Part shown: positions 46,795 through 58,600 of the stretch, piece after piece
Position numbering within the stretch: position 1 is the stretch's first letter
How the letters are laid out: every line of letters begins with the position of its first letter
Source of the DNA: Gnetum montanum
Lineage: Eukaryota > Streptophyta > Gnetopsida > Gnetales > Gnetaceae
Reading direction: 5' to 3'
Assembly: GCA_015680685.1 (NCBI GenBank)
Contig: MNCI01025132.1
Coordinates: forward strand, 88,853 to 152,852
Length of the DNA stretch: 64,000 nucleotides
Notes under the pieces: model-generated
Seen by the model: the letters and a program-made list of their open reading frames with translations, nothing else
Told to the model about the DNA's origin: nothing
Database searches by the model: none
Program-made: the position numbers and the translations under genes

Positions 46795-47440
46795 CACATA
46801 CCGTTACTGACTGAATCAAGGTGGGCCACCTTCCCAAGAAACTCTTTGAGCCTCGGAACCCCCTAATTTATCTCCAAGTCGTTGGGAATGAACCTCGTAA
46901 GGCTCTTCTTGACTCAGGTTTCAGAGTCAACCTAATCTCATGAGAAATGTATAAAGCCTGCAACCTGCCTCCACTTAAGAAGAGCAATATTCAACTAGAG
47001 TTGGCTGACCAGTCCATCACCATTCCCTTGGGATTGGTGGAGGCCATCATTACCATTGTGTGTGGTTGGTCATACCCAACTGATTTCCTGGTGATAGAAG
47101 TCAACAGTAGCAAAGGGGACTTCCCAATTATAATGGGGAGGGCATGGCTCAACACCATCAATGCATGCCTAGGGATCTGCGATCTTTCCTTGGAAATATA
47201 TAAGGAAAACATTCATGGAAGATCGAGAAGAAGAAAGTTCCATGCATCACATACAGTGACTCAGAGGGTGATGACATGAGGAATGCTCAGCATCTCCTGC
47301 ATGTAACCGGTGTGCACCAGAGGATAATATACAAAGGTTCCTGTATGTAGCAACCACACAACAAGAGAACATCCAGTGGTTGATAGCTAATCAAGAGAGC
47401 AGCCCACCAACATGCATGGAATGAATTGGGGGAACAACTC
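46795..47440 (+). pseudogene. Protease of element E
   Basis: Active site LLDSGFRVNLIS keeps DSG (about 46906-46940); a TGA follows. 46947-47212 reads MYKACNLPPLKKSNIQLELA, then GLVEAIITIVCGW and GDFPIIMGRAWL, then shifts frame by one base near 47225. The Cys-pair linker (CNRCAPED) is seen in the next frame. Confidence 0.82.
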
Positions 47441-49105
47441 ACGCCCACAACGAAAGCATAGATACTTTGGAACACGAGCGTCACCGACTTCCATCACTTA
47501 ACCTCAAAACATCAATTGGGAGAAGTTGGACACTTCTAAAAAATTCAAACAGGCGCTCACTATTTTGGATCGCTCCCTTTAAATTTAGTCATGGGGGAGA
47601 TGGCCATCTATGCTAATCATTTGGAGCCCTCAGTTTCTTTTTAAGTTTTTGTTTTACACATTTTTGTTTTACAATTTCTTTAACTCTTCTTGTTTTTTTT
47701 TACAACATCATTCATACTTTTCCATTTATTTGTGTGTTTGTCTATTTTATTTTATTTTGTTAAGTTCGTCACCCAATAAGTGCTATTAAATGATGGTATG
47801 AACTGTTTTCTACTGGTTGCAAATGTTTGGCTTTTACCTTTAAGATTATGATGTTGATACTAAGGTATGGTTCTTTTGATATGACAGGCAATGAGTTCAC
47901 TTCATCCATACATTCATAAATTTCTATGGTCTCTCTCGACTTGGAAAAGTACAGTCCCTTTCTAAATAATAAGAACTATAACGAATTAGTGACTGGGCAT
48001 TTCTCAAACTAAGGAAGGACTCAAGGATTGAAAAGGGTGTGACTTCAAGGGAACTTGATGCATTTGTGTTGGACATTCTCTTGGGTGCTTGGATGTTTTC
48101 TTCTTAAGTTTTCTTACCATTCTGACATTGCTCCATCATCAGGAAGCTGAGCAAATAAAAATAACAAGGTCTTTGCATGGTGTGGTTCTCACGTATAAAC
48201 ATCAAAAAAAAAAACAACAACAATGAGAATTCAAAGCACACCCCTTAGACAGAATAATCATTTGGGCTACAAGCACTAGTTATGGAACTAAAATAAACAT
48301 GTTCCCTCTAACTAAGGCCCTTCTCGCTTCACATTCTCTCCTCCTTCGTTTCGTCAGAATGGTGGTGGCTCTTTGGGGGATGCATTCTTGTTACTTCAAG
48401 AGGATGGGTCAGCCGAATGTATTAATGCAAAGTCAGTGGATGTGGTTTGTTGAGGCTAGATTTAGAATGGGATATGCTAAGTCACATTAACCATGAAATA
48501 CACAAGGGGCTGTACACCACCTTGTTATTGGGATTCCATTCCATTATCTTCTCTCCATCCTTCCTCCATTGTCCACCTCATTGCTGGTTGTATCATTAGT
48601 GTATATTTTGGTTGATACATTATTTTCTTGTTGGTAAATTCTTCTGATTAATACTTTAACTCTTGTTCCAAATGACATTCCTAGAGCCTACGGACCCTTT
48701 GAATGTGGGTTTTTCAGGGCATTAAGGGCATGAGCCTGCTTTGGGGAGGACCCACTGGCATTCCTATTTGGTGCACCAGTTAAATTTTTTCCCTTAACAT
48801 TTTTGCAATCCACTTTATTTTGTTCATTTCCATCTTGACATCCATTTCATTGATGTTATAGTTGTCTCTTTTTCTCCATCTTTCTTGTTCTTTATTCTTT
48901 CTCCATTCTATCACTACCGGAGGTTCGCTCTTAGTCATGGGGGTCCGGACCCAATTTTTTCAATTTTCTCCTAACCCCTACACCTTCGGTAGTCACCATG
49001 AATATATCTCCAAACCCGTATCAGCCATACCACAACTCAGCCAATGGACCTTTTACCGAAGCAAGGTATCCATTGCATTGTGATTCATTTACCCTTGCTA
49101 ATATA
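47441..49105 (+). other. Pol-deletion joint and 3' non-coding region of element E
   Basis: GGGAGAAGTTGGACAC (47518) leads into GCTCACTATTTTGGATCGC, as in B. Then TTAGTCATGGGGGAGATGG (47586-47604), a short TTTTGTTTTACA tract, GTCTTTGCATGGTGTGGTTC (48169), GCCTGCTTTGGGGAGGACCC (48735) and TTAGTCATGGGGGTCC (48931). No coding frame. Confidence 0.75.
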
Positions 49106-49370
49106 NNNNNNNNNNNNNNNNNNNNNNNNNNNNNNNNNNNNNNNNNNNNNNNNNNNNNNNNNNNNNNNNNNNNNNNNNNNNNNNNNNNNNNNNNNNNNNN
49201 NNNNNNNNNNNNNNNNNNNNNNNNNNNNNNNNNNNNNNNNNNNNNNNNNNNNNNNNNNNNNNNNNNNNNNNNNNNNNNNNNNNNNNNNNNNNNNNNNNNN
49301 NNNNNNNNNNNNNNNNNNNNNNNNNNNNNNNNNNNNNNNNNNNNNNNNNNNNNNNNNNNNNNNNNNNNNN
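49106..49370. other. Assembly gap (265 N)
   Basis: Comparison with B and with the 5' LTR of E suggests that about 580 bp is missing: some 400 bp of 3' region, the polypurine tract and the first 185 bp of the LTR. The gap is undersized. Confidence 0.93.
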
Positions 49371-50021
49371 AAACTCTTGCAATTTTACCTCTCCAGAGAT
49401 AGAATAATTTCCATGTGCCCGTAGTAGGAGCTCCAAAGTAAACGGATCTTTATTCGAGCAAATATTGTACCTGAGCACAAGTTTGTGTACGGAAATAAAG
49501 ACAAACTTTTTGGATAAACCTTGCAGTGCATGGAATAGACTAAATAGGACTTTAATTAATGTTATTTACTACTTTCCTAATTAATCTCTCTCAACCCTCA
49601 ACACTCCTAAGTGCATTCAATATGACCGCTTCAAGCACATGCGTTACGCTTGGTAATCCCAGCAACGAATAGTGTTTGGTAATCCCAAAAGGTTGCATTG
49701 GTTCAGGGTGTGAACGGCAAGTGGGAACGGATACTGATGCTAGGCATTAGAACCTAGTTAGTTAAAGTTAGTTACTTAGTCTCTTCATCCTTTCCCTCAT
49801 TAGCATAGGTGATAAAACATAAAAGACATAAAAATCACATACCTCTGACTTGCTTAACCATACAACCATGACAAATACAAGTAAGTTTGGGAAGACAACG
49901 AACAATTAACCTTAAGTGTTCCATAAGGCATGTAGGCACTTAGTTTGCGGAGTTCGACCGGATCGCGCGTGTAACGCTCGTATTCATATGGTTGAGTGTA
50001 GGGGTACCTCGCCACTCATCA
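49371..50021 (+). repeat. 3' LTR of element E, right part
   Basis: Matches the 5' LTR from about 43451 to its end, with CCACTCATCA at 50012-50021 followed by GTAAT. Confidence 0.9.
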
Positions 50022-50364
50022 GTAATCCCAGTAGTGTTGCACTAGTTCAAGATGTGTATGGCAATTAGGAAGGGATGTTGGTGTTAGGACTAGTTAGAGC
50101 ATAGTTGATTAGTTAAATTGAATTAGTTACTTAATTCGTTCACCTCTCCCTTTGTAGCACCAGGACATAAAACATTAGAAAATATATAAAAATCATATAG
50201 CTCAAGTTTACTTAACCATACAATCACGCTATACAAGTAAGCTTGGGAAGACAATGATTGACTAACCCGTCTAGGTTCTGTGAAGGCGCATAAGCACTTA
50301 GTCCTTGGAATTTGACCAAATCGTGCATGTACGCTCGTATTCGTATGGTTGAGCGTAGGGATAC
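50022..50364 (+). repeat. 3' LTR of element C, second part, truncated
   Basis: Starts with the target duplication of E, then matches the 5' LTR of C from about 20464 (CCCAGTAGTGTTGCACTAGTTC). It stops at GAGCGTAGGGATAC, 14 or so bases short of the LTR end, at a junction with LTR F. Confidence 0.85.
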
Positions 50365-51218
50365 CCACGATATTAGATCCTTGATATCGGATACATGATA
50401 TCATGACCTAAATAACGATATCAGATACACGATATTGTGACTCCTATGTGGGCCTATAAATACACTTGTGGGCACACGAGAAAGTCTGTTAGGAATTAGT
50501 TCGTAGTTAGTTAGTTTTTCAGTTATTTGTTAGTTCTTCTCAACCCTTTCTCCCAGTGCATGGTCGCAGTGTGATGACTGTAATTGTACGGCACCTTTAT
50601 TTGAGTGTGACGTACTTGGACATGCACATGACCAGCAATAAAGATCAAGATTATTTCATCATTGCAGCATTTACTTAGTTTTAGTTGTTTAATTATTATT
50701 TATTGCTTTTGTAATTAATATCTCTCACCCTCATTTCCTATCCCTATTATTAATTGCGGAATGAGTACGACTTAACCACGAGCATTTAAGTGTGACTACT
50801 TGGTAACCCAATAGCGTACCTAAGACATGCGCTTGGTAATCCCAGTGGTAGTGGTACACAAGGTCCAAGATGTGTATGGATGATTAAAGAACGGATACTC
50901 ATCACACTTAGGCTAGCTTAGATTCTCTCCTCCCATTTCCTCGTAGTTAAATTCTCTCTCTCTCTCCTCCTTAGTCCAATTAAAGTTATTTTCCATTGCC
51001 TCTAGGAGTAGCACTAGTTTAGAACCACATCATACACCTCACTCTGGACTACACCACATGTGACAACATAAATACTAGTCCAAGTGGGAAGATAGTGAAC
51101 TGTGATTAATGAGTAATTATCTAGATACCACAACTAGCCCGTCTGCGGAGTTCAATTGGATTGTGCATGAACGCTCGTATTCGTATGGTTGAGTGTAGGG
51201 GTACCTCGCCACTCATCA
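50365..51218 (+). repeat. LTR F: lone LTR of the element-I type, 5' truncated
   Basis: Same LTR type as element I, but on the plus strand. It lacks about the first 50 bp, keeps a GATATC array (50365-50436) and TATAAATA (50455-50462), and ends CCACTCATCA at 51218. It is followed by TTAGCGTTGT, which looks like the first bases of the PBS with a small deletion, and then by host DNA. So it is the 5' LTR of an element whose body was deleted, not a simple solo LTR. Confidence 0.8.
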
Positions 51219-51229
51219 TTAGCGTTGTT

Positions 51230-51287
51230 CATTAATAATAAAAAAACCTTTATGTTTTGGGGCTTTCTCCCTTTTCATCTACCCATG
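51230..51287 (+). repeat. 58-bp copy of the host flank at 19919-19975
   Basis: CATTAATAATAAAAAAACC...CTACCCATG is present on both sides of the C complex, with one extra A and one base change. Too long for a target duplication (5 bp in this family). Confidence 0.88.
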
Positions 51288-52592
51288 AATAAACAAAGTT
51301 TAATAAAATATGTTTGGCATGTCCCTTGGACTTCTAACTTATGTATATTTAAAAATATCATGGTTTTATGAAGCTTTGTGCTTTGGTTATAAACATAACT
51401 AATTGTCTAACTCATAAAGCAGTTCATTTGTATCTTGGGATGTGGTACAGTGATCAAGACACTCACCTTTCAATAGAGAGGTTGTGGGTTCAATTGTTGT
51501 GTTGTTTCCAAGTGTGGCAATAGTAGAGCATTATGGTGGCAAACTCTTATTTAGTAGTTCACATCTACTTGTGCTACCAGCCCTATGTTTACTTGCTCCA
51601 GAAAAAGAAAAAATTAAAAAGGTAATTAATTTTAGAACATAACAATTGTAGAATTTATTTTTAATTCATAACTCAACATTGCCTATTTGAATTAAACAAA
51701 ATAGGTACATCCTAAGATATACAGTTCAATTTAAATTTTTTAACTTAGCACTGCCCCACCAAAATCAAACCCATAACTTGGACTTTTTAAATCAAGAGTC
51801 TTAGCATTAGGTTAGAACTTGAAACAATTTGACTATACCTACATTCAAAAACATATAATCAACATGATACTTTAGAATAATTACATATGAATATAACAAT
51901 GCTTTGTAATTCCAACCAATAACCTTTTAGCTACAAATCCTTTTAAACTAACTACTTGAACTACCTTTCATTAATCGTATGCACCGTTAGATTATACCAC
52001 TTACAAGGTAAACTATGCAAGATATTCCTTGGACAAAGGGTGTATTAATCGATATTTATTTTTAAATTATTTTTCTCCTTTAAAAAATTACTTCGCTCCT
52101 TTTGGATGAGGGATGCCCTTAAAATTGTTAAAGATAAATTTTACGGCTACAAAGATATTACTATACACGCTAATGATATTTATAACAGATTCATGCTTTA
52201 GAGGCGGTTGCGAGGGTTAAATTTAAAGAAAATTTAAAGAAAACACTACCCAGAAAACTCCTGGCAAAAACCGAAGACCTTATTAATAACGCTTGTCACT
52301 TCCAAGGACGCAAATCCGATCCCGTATTTGTGGTTTTGGCTCGCAGCGTCTGCGATTTCGCTGTTCCATTGTTGCTCATTGCGTCTGTGTTTCGCAATTT
52401 GTATGAAGTTCGTGTTTTTACTTTGGAGACTGCAGAAACTCCAGCCAGCATTGACATGAATGCTGCATTAGGGCTAAGCTTGTTTACAGTTCCCTGCTGA
52501 ATCCGCATTATCTTGTTTCTGCGTTGGTTCGCATTCAAAGTCTAGACGGAGTTGTCTTCTGGCTTTTTTTGAATTTAAGCTCGTCTAACAGC
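51288..52592. other. Intergenic DNA and presumed promoter/5' UTR of the FPA-like gene
   Basis: AT-rich to about 52250, with a possible SINE at 51434-51600. From about 52290 to 52592 the composition becomes more balanced, with several CpG-containing words. That is as expected for a 5' UTR or proximal promoter of a housekeeping-type gene. No clear TATA box at a fixed distance from the first ATG. Short ORF-like readings here are not supported. Confidence 0.5.
51434..51600 (+). mobile_element. Possible tRNA-derived SINE
   Basis: TGTGGTACAGTGATCAAG (51441-51458) resembles a pol III A box, and GGTTCAATT (51487-51495) a B box. An A-rich tail follows near 51600-51625. No target duplication was confirmed. 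Confidence 0.35.
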
Positions 52593-52640
52593 ATGTTTGC
52601 CAACTCCCGGGACCAGAAACAGGGCATGGGTGCGAAATGG
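52593..52640 (+). CDS. FPA-like exon 1 (start)
   Basis: Encodes MFANSRDQKQGMGAKW. The donor TGG|GTATGT at 52641 is strong and leaves phase 0, which joins the next exon in frame. An alternative start is the ATG at 52626 in the same frame (MGAKW). Upstream of 52593 the frame has stops. The short N-terminus matches the short leader before RRM1 in this family. Confidence 0.7.
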
Positions 52641-55600
52641 GTATGTTTTCCCCGTATACCCTAGATCTGCAAGGGTTTTAATTTTGCTTCATGTATTTTT
52701 TCTCGAGTTGGTTGTTTCGATTTTTTTCTGCGATCCTCTTGGTTCAACATTCTTCCACGTCCACGGATTACAGAGAGAAGCTAGGTTTTGATGCTTGGCT
52801 GAAATCACGCAAACGAGCTGTTTTCATGTTATTGATACGGTCGAATGTGGCAGATTTTTCTATTTTCTTTTTAAGTTTGATCCAAACATCTTTTTTTTTT
52901 TTAAAGTATAGCATTGTAGTTATTTGCATTAAGGAAGGAAAATTCTGTGCTTTATGGAGTACCATGAATGAACATTTTATTATGTAGTGATAAGAAATAT
53001 CAATTTTGGGGCAGGGCCCAGGATTCCCTAAGGATAGAGTACATGGTAGCCGGTTTGAAGAAAAGAATGCGCATTCTGGAAGAACTGACAATGAGGGACT
53101 TCAGCCTTCTCGAAAACTATGGGTAGGCAATTTGTCCCAACATGTGTCTGAAACGATATTGGCCGAGCAATTCTCCAGGTTTGGAGAAATAGAAAATATA
53201 AGTGTGTATTCTGCACGCAACTTTGCATTCATAACCTTCAGGAAAGAGGAGGATGCACTAATTGCAAAGAGAAGCCTTCAAGGCTTGGTTCTTGGTGGTC
53301 TGGCTCTGAAAATAGAGTTTGCAAAGGGGGTTAGTCTTGAAATGCCTTCCTTATATTTGATGTACTTTTATTGTTTGCTATTGTGTGCACAAAAACCTTT
53401 GCTTTTATTTGTCTTGAATAACATAAATACAACACACGTCATTAACATTCCAACCCTTGCTGGCGCTTGTGGATTAGATCCTATGTCCAAATTATTCTTC
53501 ACAGTTTGAGGAATAGGCAACCTTCAAATTTGTTAGATACATATTAAAATCAGTTTTCAAACAGCAAATGAAAACATAATATATCATAAAATTTACACCC
53601 ATGATGGCATATTACGTTTACAATAAAACTAAACTCTTCTGATATAAAATGTATATTCTCATACGAAATACATAAATTTCTTACATAGAACAATGATATA
53701 AAAATGAAAATTGGTTTCAAAAAATATCATTTCATATTAATAAATTGGTTGATGGAAATAAATGGCAATCTTTCAGATAAAGCCAAATATATTGGATAGA
53801 TAACTAAAAAGCAGACATCATAATTCCTAATAAAGATTACTATAAAAATTATCCTGCATACATTCATGAGACTAGATTGTAGCCATGCAAAACATATTAG
53901 GTGTTCAATTGTACAATGTTTTTGACCTAACTAGTACACTCTGATTTCAGCAAATAGCCAACAATAAATTCAGACCTTTTTAATTCCATATAAGCTGCTA
54001 CTGATTAAAGATAAAGAATAAATATAATTGTTTATTACTGTCAGTTAAAGAAGCTTCAGTAGCTAACATTCAAAGTTGATCTGTGTACTTGGAAAAGAAT
54101 AATAGTGTCATATAATCAAGTTCCTTCCCTCTACCAAAGAAAATATTCTGAGAGTTTTAATGGACCATTCTGGATCCACCAAAGGTTTTTCGAGTGTTAT
54201 GCTGCTATGTATTAGCACCTTACCATATCTCAAATTCAATTTACAACTTTTGAAATCAAGATTTTCATGATAAAAAATTCCAAAATTTGTATTTCCTTGT
54301 TGGTAAGGCTTATGCCCTCCATTGTAAAGTAAATAGTGCAATAATAGCATGTATTGTGATGAAAAGATTCTGGGAAAAAATGAAATCGGTTAAACCGAAA
54401 TCTGTCCAATAGACTCCTTTGGTTGGGGTGTTCCATGGATACAATAAGATATTTCAGTTTGAGTTTAATGTTTCAATAGTTGCTATGCCATTGTTAATCA
54501 ACGAGGGGCATGTGTTATATAGATATATTCCATACATCACAACAGATAGGTTGTCCTTAATGGACCCAAATCTGAAGGCATTTAAAAATTGATATCAAAG
54601 CTCATGGGTTGCATTATGATACGTTAATATTGATGACAAATTTGACTTTAATTATATCTAAACTCAATTTAAAACTAATATAAAATTGGAATAAGTGATA
54701 TCATTGTGCTATCAGAACCAAAGTGTAATATATAGCAGCTGCTGAAACCAAGCTTAAGGCAGATGACTAATTAAGAATGATTTATTTCTAATGTTTTAAA
54801 GTACAAACTTTACCATTAACGTCACCAGAGATCTTATGCATTCAGTTCATCACGAGCTTTTATGTTTCTAATTCGGTGACCATGGGCCTCAAGTTCAATC
54901 ATGAACATTTATTTCACAGGCATCCAGTTGACCATTGTGTGCGATTTGCATCCAATGCAATGTTTTGTTGAAATCATAATACCTTTGCAGCATGGGAATG
55001 GTCCAGCACATGTTTTATTTCCAATTCATCATATAAAAATGCTAATGGGTCATGCGTTTTATTACCTGTTATAGCATTTAATTGTAAATCAGATCAATAG
55101 TGTGCACCATCGCAAGGCTTCATAATAAATTGTTTTTTGAATTTTCTATGAGTGACATTGTTAATATGATATGTTGTATTAATATCAATGAGGTATGCTT
55201 TCAACATCAGAAAACAGTTTTGTTCAAGGTGTTCGAGTGTTTATGTTAGCCAAATGCATATATTTGTTGGATTAGAGAATAATGGTGCTGATTATGCTTT
55301 TTCACATTCTTTCTTTTTTTTAAGAGCTGAAGAATTGGTGCATCTGTTAACATCAGCACACAATTTTGGTGAATTTAATTTATTGAAAACATCAAGAATG
55401 TTTTGAAAGTCATGGAGAATAAGCAAAAAACAATTTTAAACTTGACATAACTTAATATTGTAAAATTACTTCGTGACTGCTCCTTCATGGTTTTAGTTCT
55501 CCAAATAAATATATAATTAAAATACTCGAAACAAGGGAAAGTCACAATACCCAGATGAGCAAAATTAATATGCATGTTTATCTTTTTTATAATAAACATG

Positions 55601-58600
55601 TCTTTAATAATTTTTCGAGGTTATAAAACTGCAGAAAGTTTACCTGCAAGTATCATCCATGAGCCCAAATATCTTCACATTCTACTTAGAATATCTCTCC
55701 AATGTCTTTGCTGTTTCTATATAGGATTTAAACATTTAATTATAAAACTGCTCAAAGCTTTTCCTGGAAGTATTGCACTATTATTTTTGAGCTCAAACTT
55801 CTTCACATGCTAATTGGCAACATCATCTTAGGGTCTTAGACAGCTGACTTAGAAGCTCTTTGTAGCTACAAGTTCTTCTAGTTTCCCGTAATGTTTACTT
55901 GTAATAATCAATTTCTTGTTAATTGATTCTTTCCCAAGGACATTTTGTTAAATCCTGGAGAGTCATTCTTTGCAGATCATTCCATTGTGTAAGGTCTGTC
56001 TTTAATTTGGTTTGATATGATAACATGGCAGTGAGAAGTGGCTCAAGTCATTAGCACATTGCCTAACAAGGATTTGCAGGCAAGATGTTACCTGTTCAAA
56101 TCACACTTGAAGCATCATTATATTTCTCTATAACTATTTTAAAGTATCATGTTGGTTATATGTCATGGGGTGTACTTGTAGTCAAATTGTTCAAGTTTTA
56201 CTAATGCTGATTGCCTTTGTTTGTCCTGTGTGATCTCATTGGATTCAGATGTCATTTTTGAACCTTTCCAAATTGATTATCATTGACATGATTCAAATTG
56301 ATGTTGTTTATCCAAATTTAGCTTAAAAAAGTTATGCTGACATGTTATTCAAAAGGACAGTAAGTGTATTTGCATTAATCTTTTAAGTTTTAGTAAAATT
56401 GAGGGTCCAGGGCTTTTTGTTGGTGATCAGCATGCCAAGTAATAGAAAAAGCAAATGCATTATCCAATATAGCTGCTTGTACTGCAAACATTTCTTTTCA
56501 GGTATTCAGGTTAACGACGTCATTTTTTTTTTTTACTTCACCATAGTTTTCAGCCAAATTCAATATAATTCCTTTGTTTCATTAACATCATTTTACCTGA
56601 ATTAGTTCTATCTTGAGTAGCCCTTTTTGTGGTTAAAATGATGCTTTTTTGGACATTTGAACACTGTTGGAAAGTACTGAACGTGGCAATTGTAAGCGTG
56701 CTATTCAAGAGTGGCCTGCATAGCGTTATTTTGTTGAGCCCTTAAGATGCCATGCGATTGAATTCATGCAAAATTTCCTTGTACTTTTCCATATCCTTCC
56801 AACAGATACTGTTTTGTTGAGTTTCATTGTCCTATCTATGAAATCAGTTTCTGTCGCCAAAATTAATTTTAAAATGATCTCTTACGTCACAACATAATCT
56901 ATATGTTTTGTTTACTCGGCCAACAGATTTTCTTCTAAATAATGTACGAAGTTCCTTATTTTCTAGCCCTTTATTCGTAAATTTTCAGGGAGATTAAAAC
57001 CAGTACAAGATTATGAAAGCGACTTTGATGATGGATAGTGATTTGAAAACTTAAATTAAGGTTTGCACGGTCGCAATCTTTGTAAACTGAATTTGTCTGT
57101 TTACCGGCATGCTGTTAAAGTGAAACTACATGAGAGGGCAATGCATACTTATCAATTTGATAATAAGTAATGAATTTGAATTTCAAGTTACTCGGTTTCC
57201 AAAAGTATTAGAAAAAGTAAAAGGAAAATGAAGTTATGTTGGCACAGTTCAGTGGTAGGGTTTTATTGTTTAGAAAACAGAACTGGTAATTCATGTTACT
57301 TTCAATTGTTTAACATGACCAGTATGCAGTCCAAATTGTACATGAACTTTTTCCCAGATGCACACAGTTGTCAAATGTTTGTACTCCAAATATTTGCACT
57401 CGCCAAGTCATATCTACACTTTATTTTAGATATAGGCACGACAGTTCAAAAACATACAAGTATGATTGTCCCTTGCACTTTTATGAACAAAGCATCTATT
57501 AACCATTGTTCGTCCTTGTTTCATCAAGTGTGGTTACAAGATGCAATTTTATTTCTATCTCAAAAAGGGTATGAACTTCAGGTTTTGAGACATACTTTTC
57601 TTCTGTGTTTAGCTGATCTGTGCCTCTGAAACCTTACATGATTGTCAAGTTTTTGTTAACAAATCCTTACCATCTTGAGACATCAGATTTATGTTTCTAC
57701 CATCTCCTCACTAGCCTTGTCCAAGCCAAATGCGGTTGGCTACATGTGTTCTCTTTCACCATTTGCCCCTAGGAAGAGCTAGATCTTTCTCTATTTGCAA
57801 TTTTTTTCAGATCATCTTCAATCATTTTTCCATGTCTTTTTTTGTCTCCCATTGGGTGGCTATGTTTCAACCATGTAAACACTTTTGTGGAATCAAATAT
57901 AACACTGTAGGAATTCTAAATGTTATGTTATTAGAAAGAGTGTCTGACTATTCTAGGTTTCTATTTCTTGCCTTAAAGATCTCAGGTTTTCAGATTTTGA
58001 AGACAGCAGGAAGTACGGTGTTTCTATGCTATTACATCATCCATTTTTGATTATTAGGGCATGTTTGGTTGCCTGATCCTTGGCGTGCTGTTTGTGCAGA
58101 TTTTACCTATAATATTTAGAAAATTGTTTAGGTTTCCGTTCAGTTTTACCTATATGAATCTTGGGATTCATGTCAGGCCTGCCAGTTCTACTGTTTTTTT
58201 AATTCTGTTTTGGATTTCACATCTTGAGGTGTAATGTTCTCAGATTCATGAATCTGTGAACTCAACATCTCTACAGATTCAAGATTCAAGGATTCATGTA
58301 ACCAAATAGGCCCTTAGATATTCTAAAGAGATTTGTTTCAAAAGCATTATCTTGGAGGTTGTTTATATTTACTTTTGCTTAAAGGTTATTCAGAAACATA
58401 TAATTTTGATGCTTTTATATTGCATCTTTCTTACCACTAGAAGATATTAGTACTGATAGCTCACTGTAACTAACCTATTCAACATGTAATGTGTGAGCAT
58501 CAACGGTAACATTCCGCATTCCCTGCTTGGATAACAGGCACTATTAAATAATTTGGAAACTACCCTGGTAGGAAATCTGTTCATGTTAAAAAGTCAAGCT

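Larger units (their letters stand above)
43264..50021 (+). mobile_element. Element E: gag-protease-only LTR retrotransposon
   Basis: Plus-strand element with a perfect target duplication GTAAT at 43259-43263 and 50022-50026, inserted in the 3' LTR of C. Layout as in B: LTR, PBS, gag, protease, pol-deletion joint, 3' non-coding region, LTR. The joint (about 47505-47565) is the same as in B although the two insertions are independent. An N run hides the end of the internal region and the start of the 3' LTR. Confidence 0.92.
19976..50364 (+). mobile_element. Element C: full-coding-plan Ty3/gypsy retrotransposon, interrupted by D and E
   Basis: Plus-strand element of about 9.96 kb once D and E are removed: 19976-29055, 42721-43263 and 50027-50364. 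It has a 5' LTR, PBS, gag, protease, RT, RNase H, integrase, 3' non-coding region, polypurine tract and 3' LTR. The last 14 or so bases of the 3' LTR are lost at a junction with LTR F. It keeps the RT FMDD and RNase H Asp motifs that A has lost, but has many stops. The two LTRs differ at roughly one site in ten in the parts compared by eye, mostly C/T and G/A changes, which suggests an old insertion. Confidence 0.9.

Noticed and set aside
50365-51218. LTR F as an ordinary solo LTR
   Set aside because: It lacks its 5' end, is followed by a broken PBS rather than by a target duplication, and shows no matching 5-bp flanks.
52691-52987. 98-codon ORF in the FPA-like intron 1 region
   Set aside because: It lies across intron 1, has T-rich hydrophobic composition and conflicts with well-placed splice sites.
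54108-54436. Minus-strand ORFs in intron 2 of the FPA-like gene
   Set aside because: Overlapping short frames in AT-rich intron sequence, with no recognisable motif.
57228-57629. 133-codon plus-strand ORF in intron 2 as a missing exon
   Set aside because: No suitable flanking splice sites were identified, and its text does not resemble RRM or SPOC. Probably chance.
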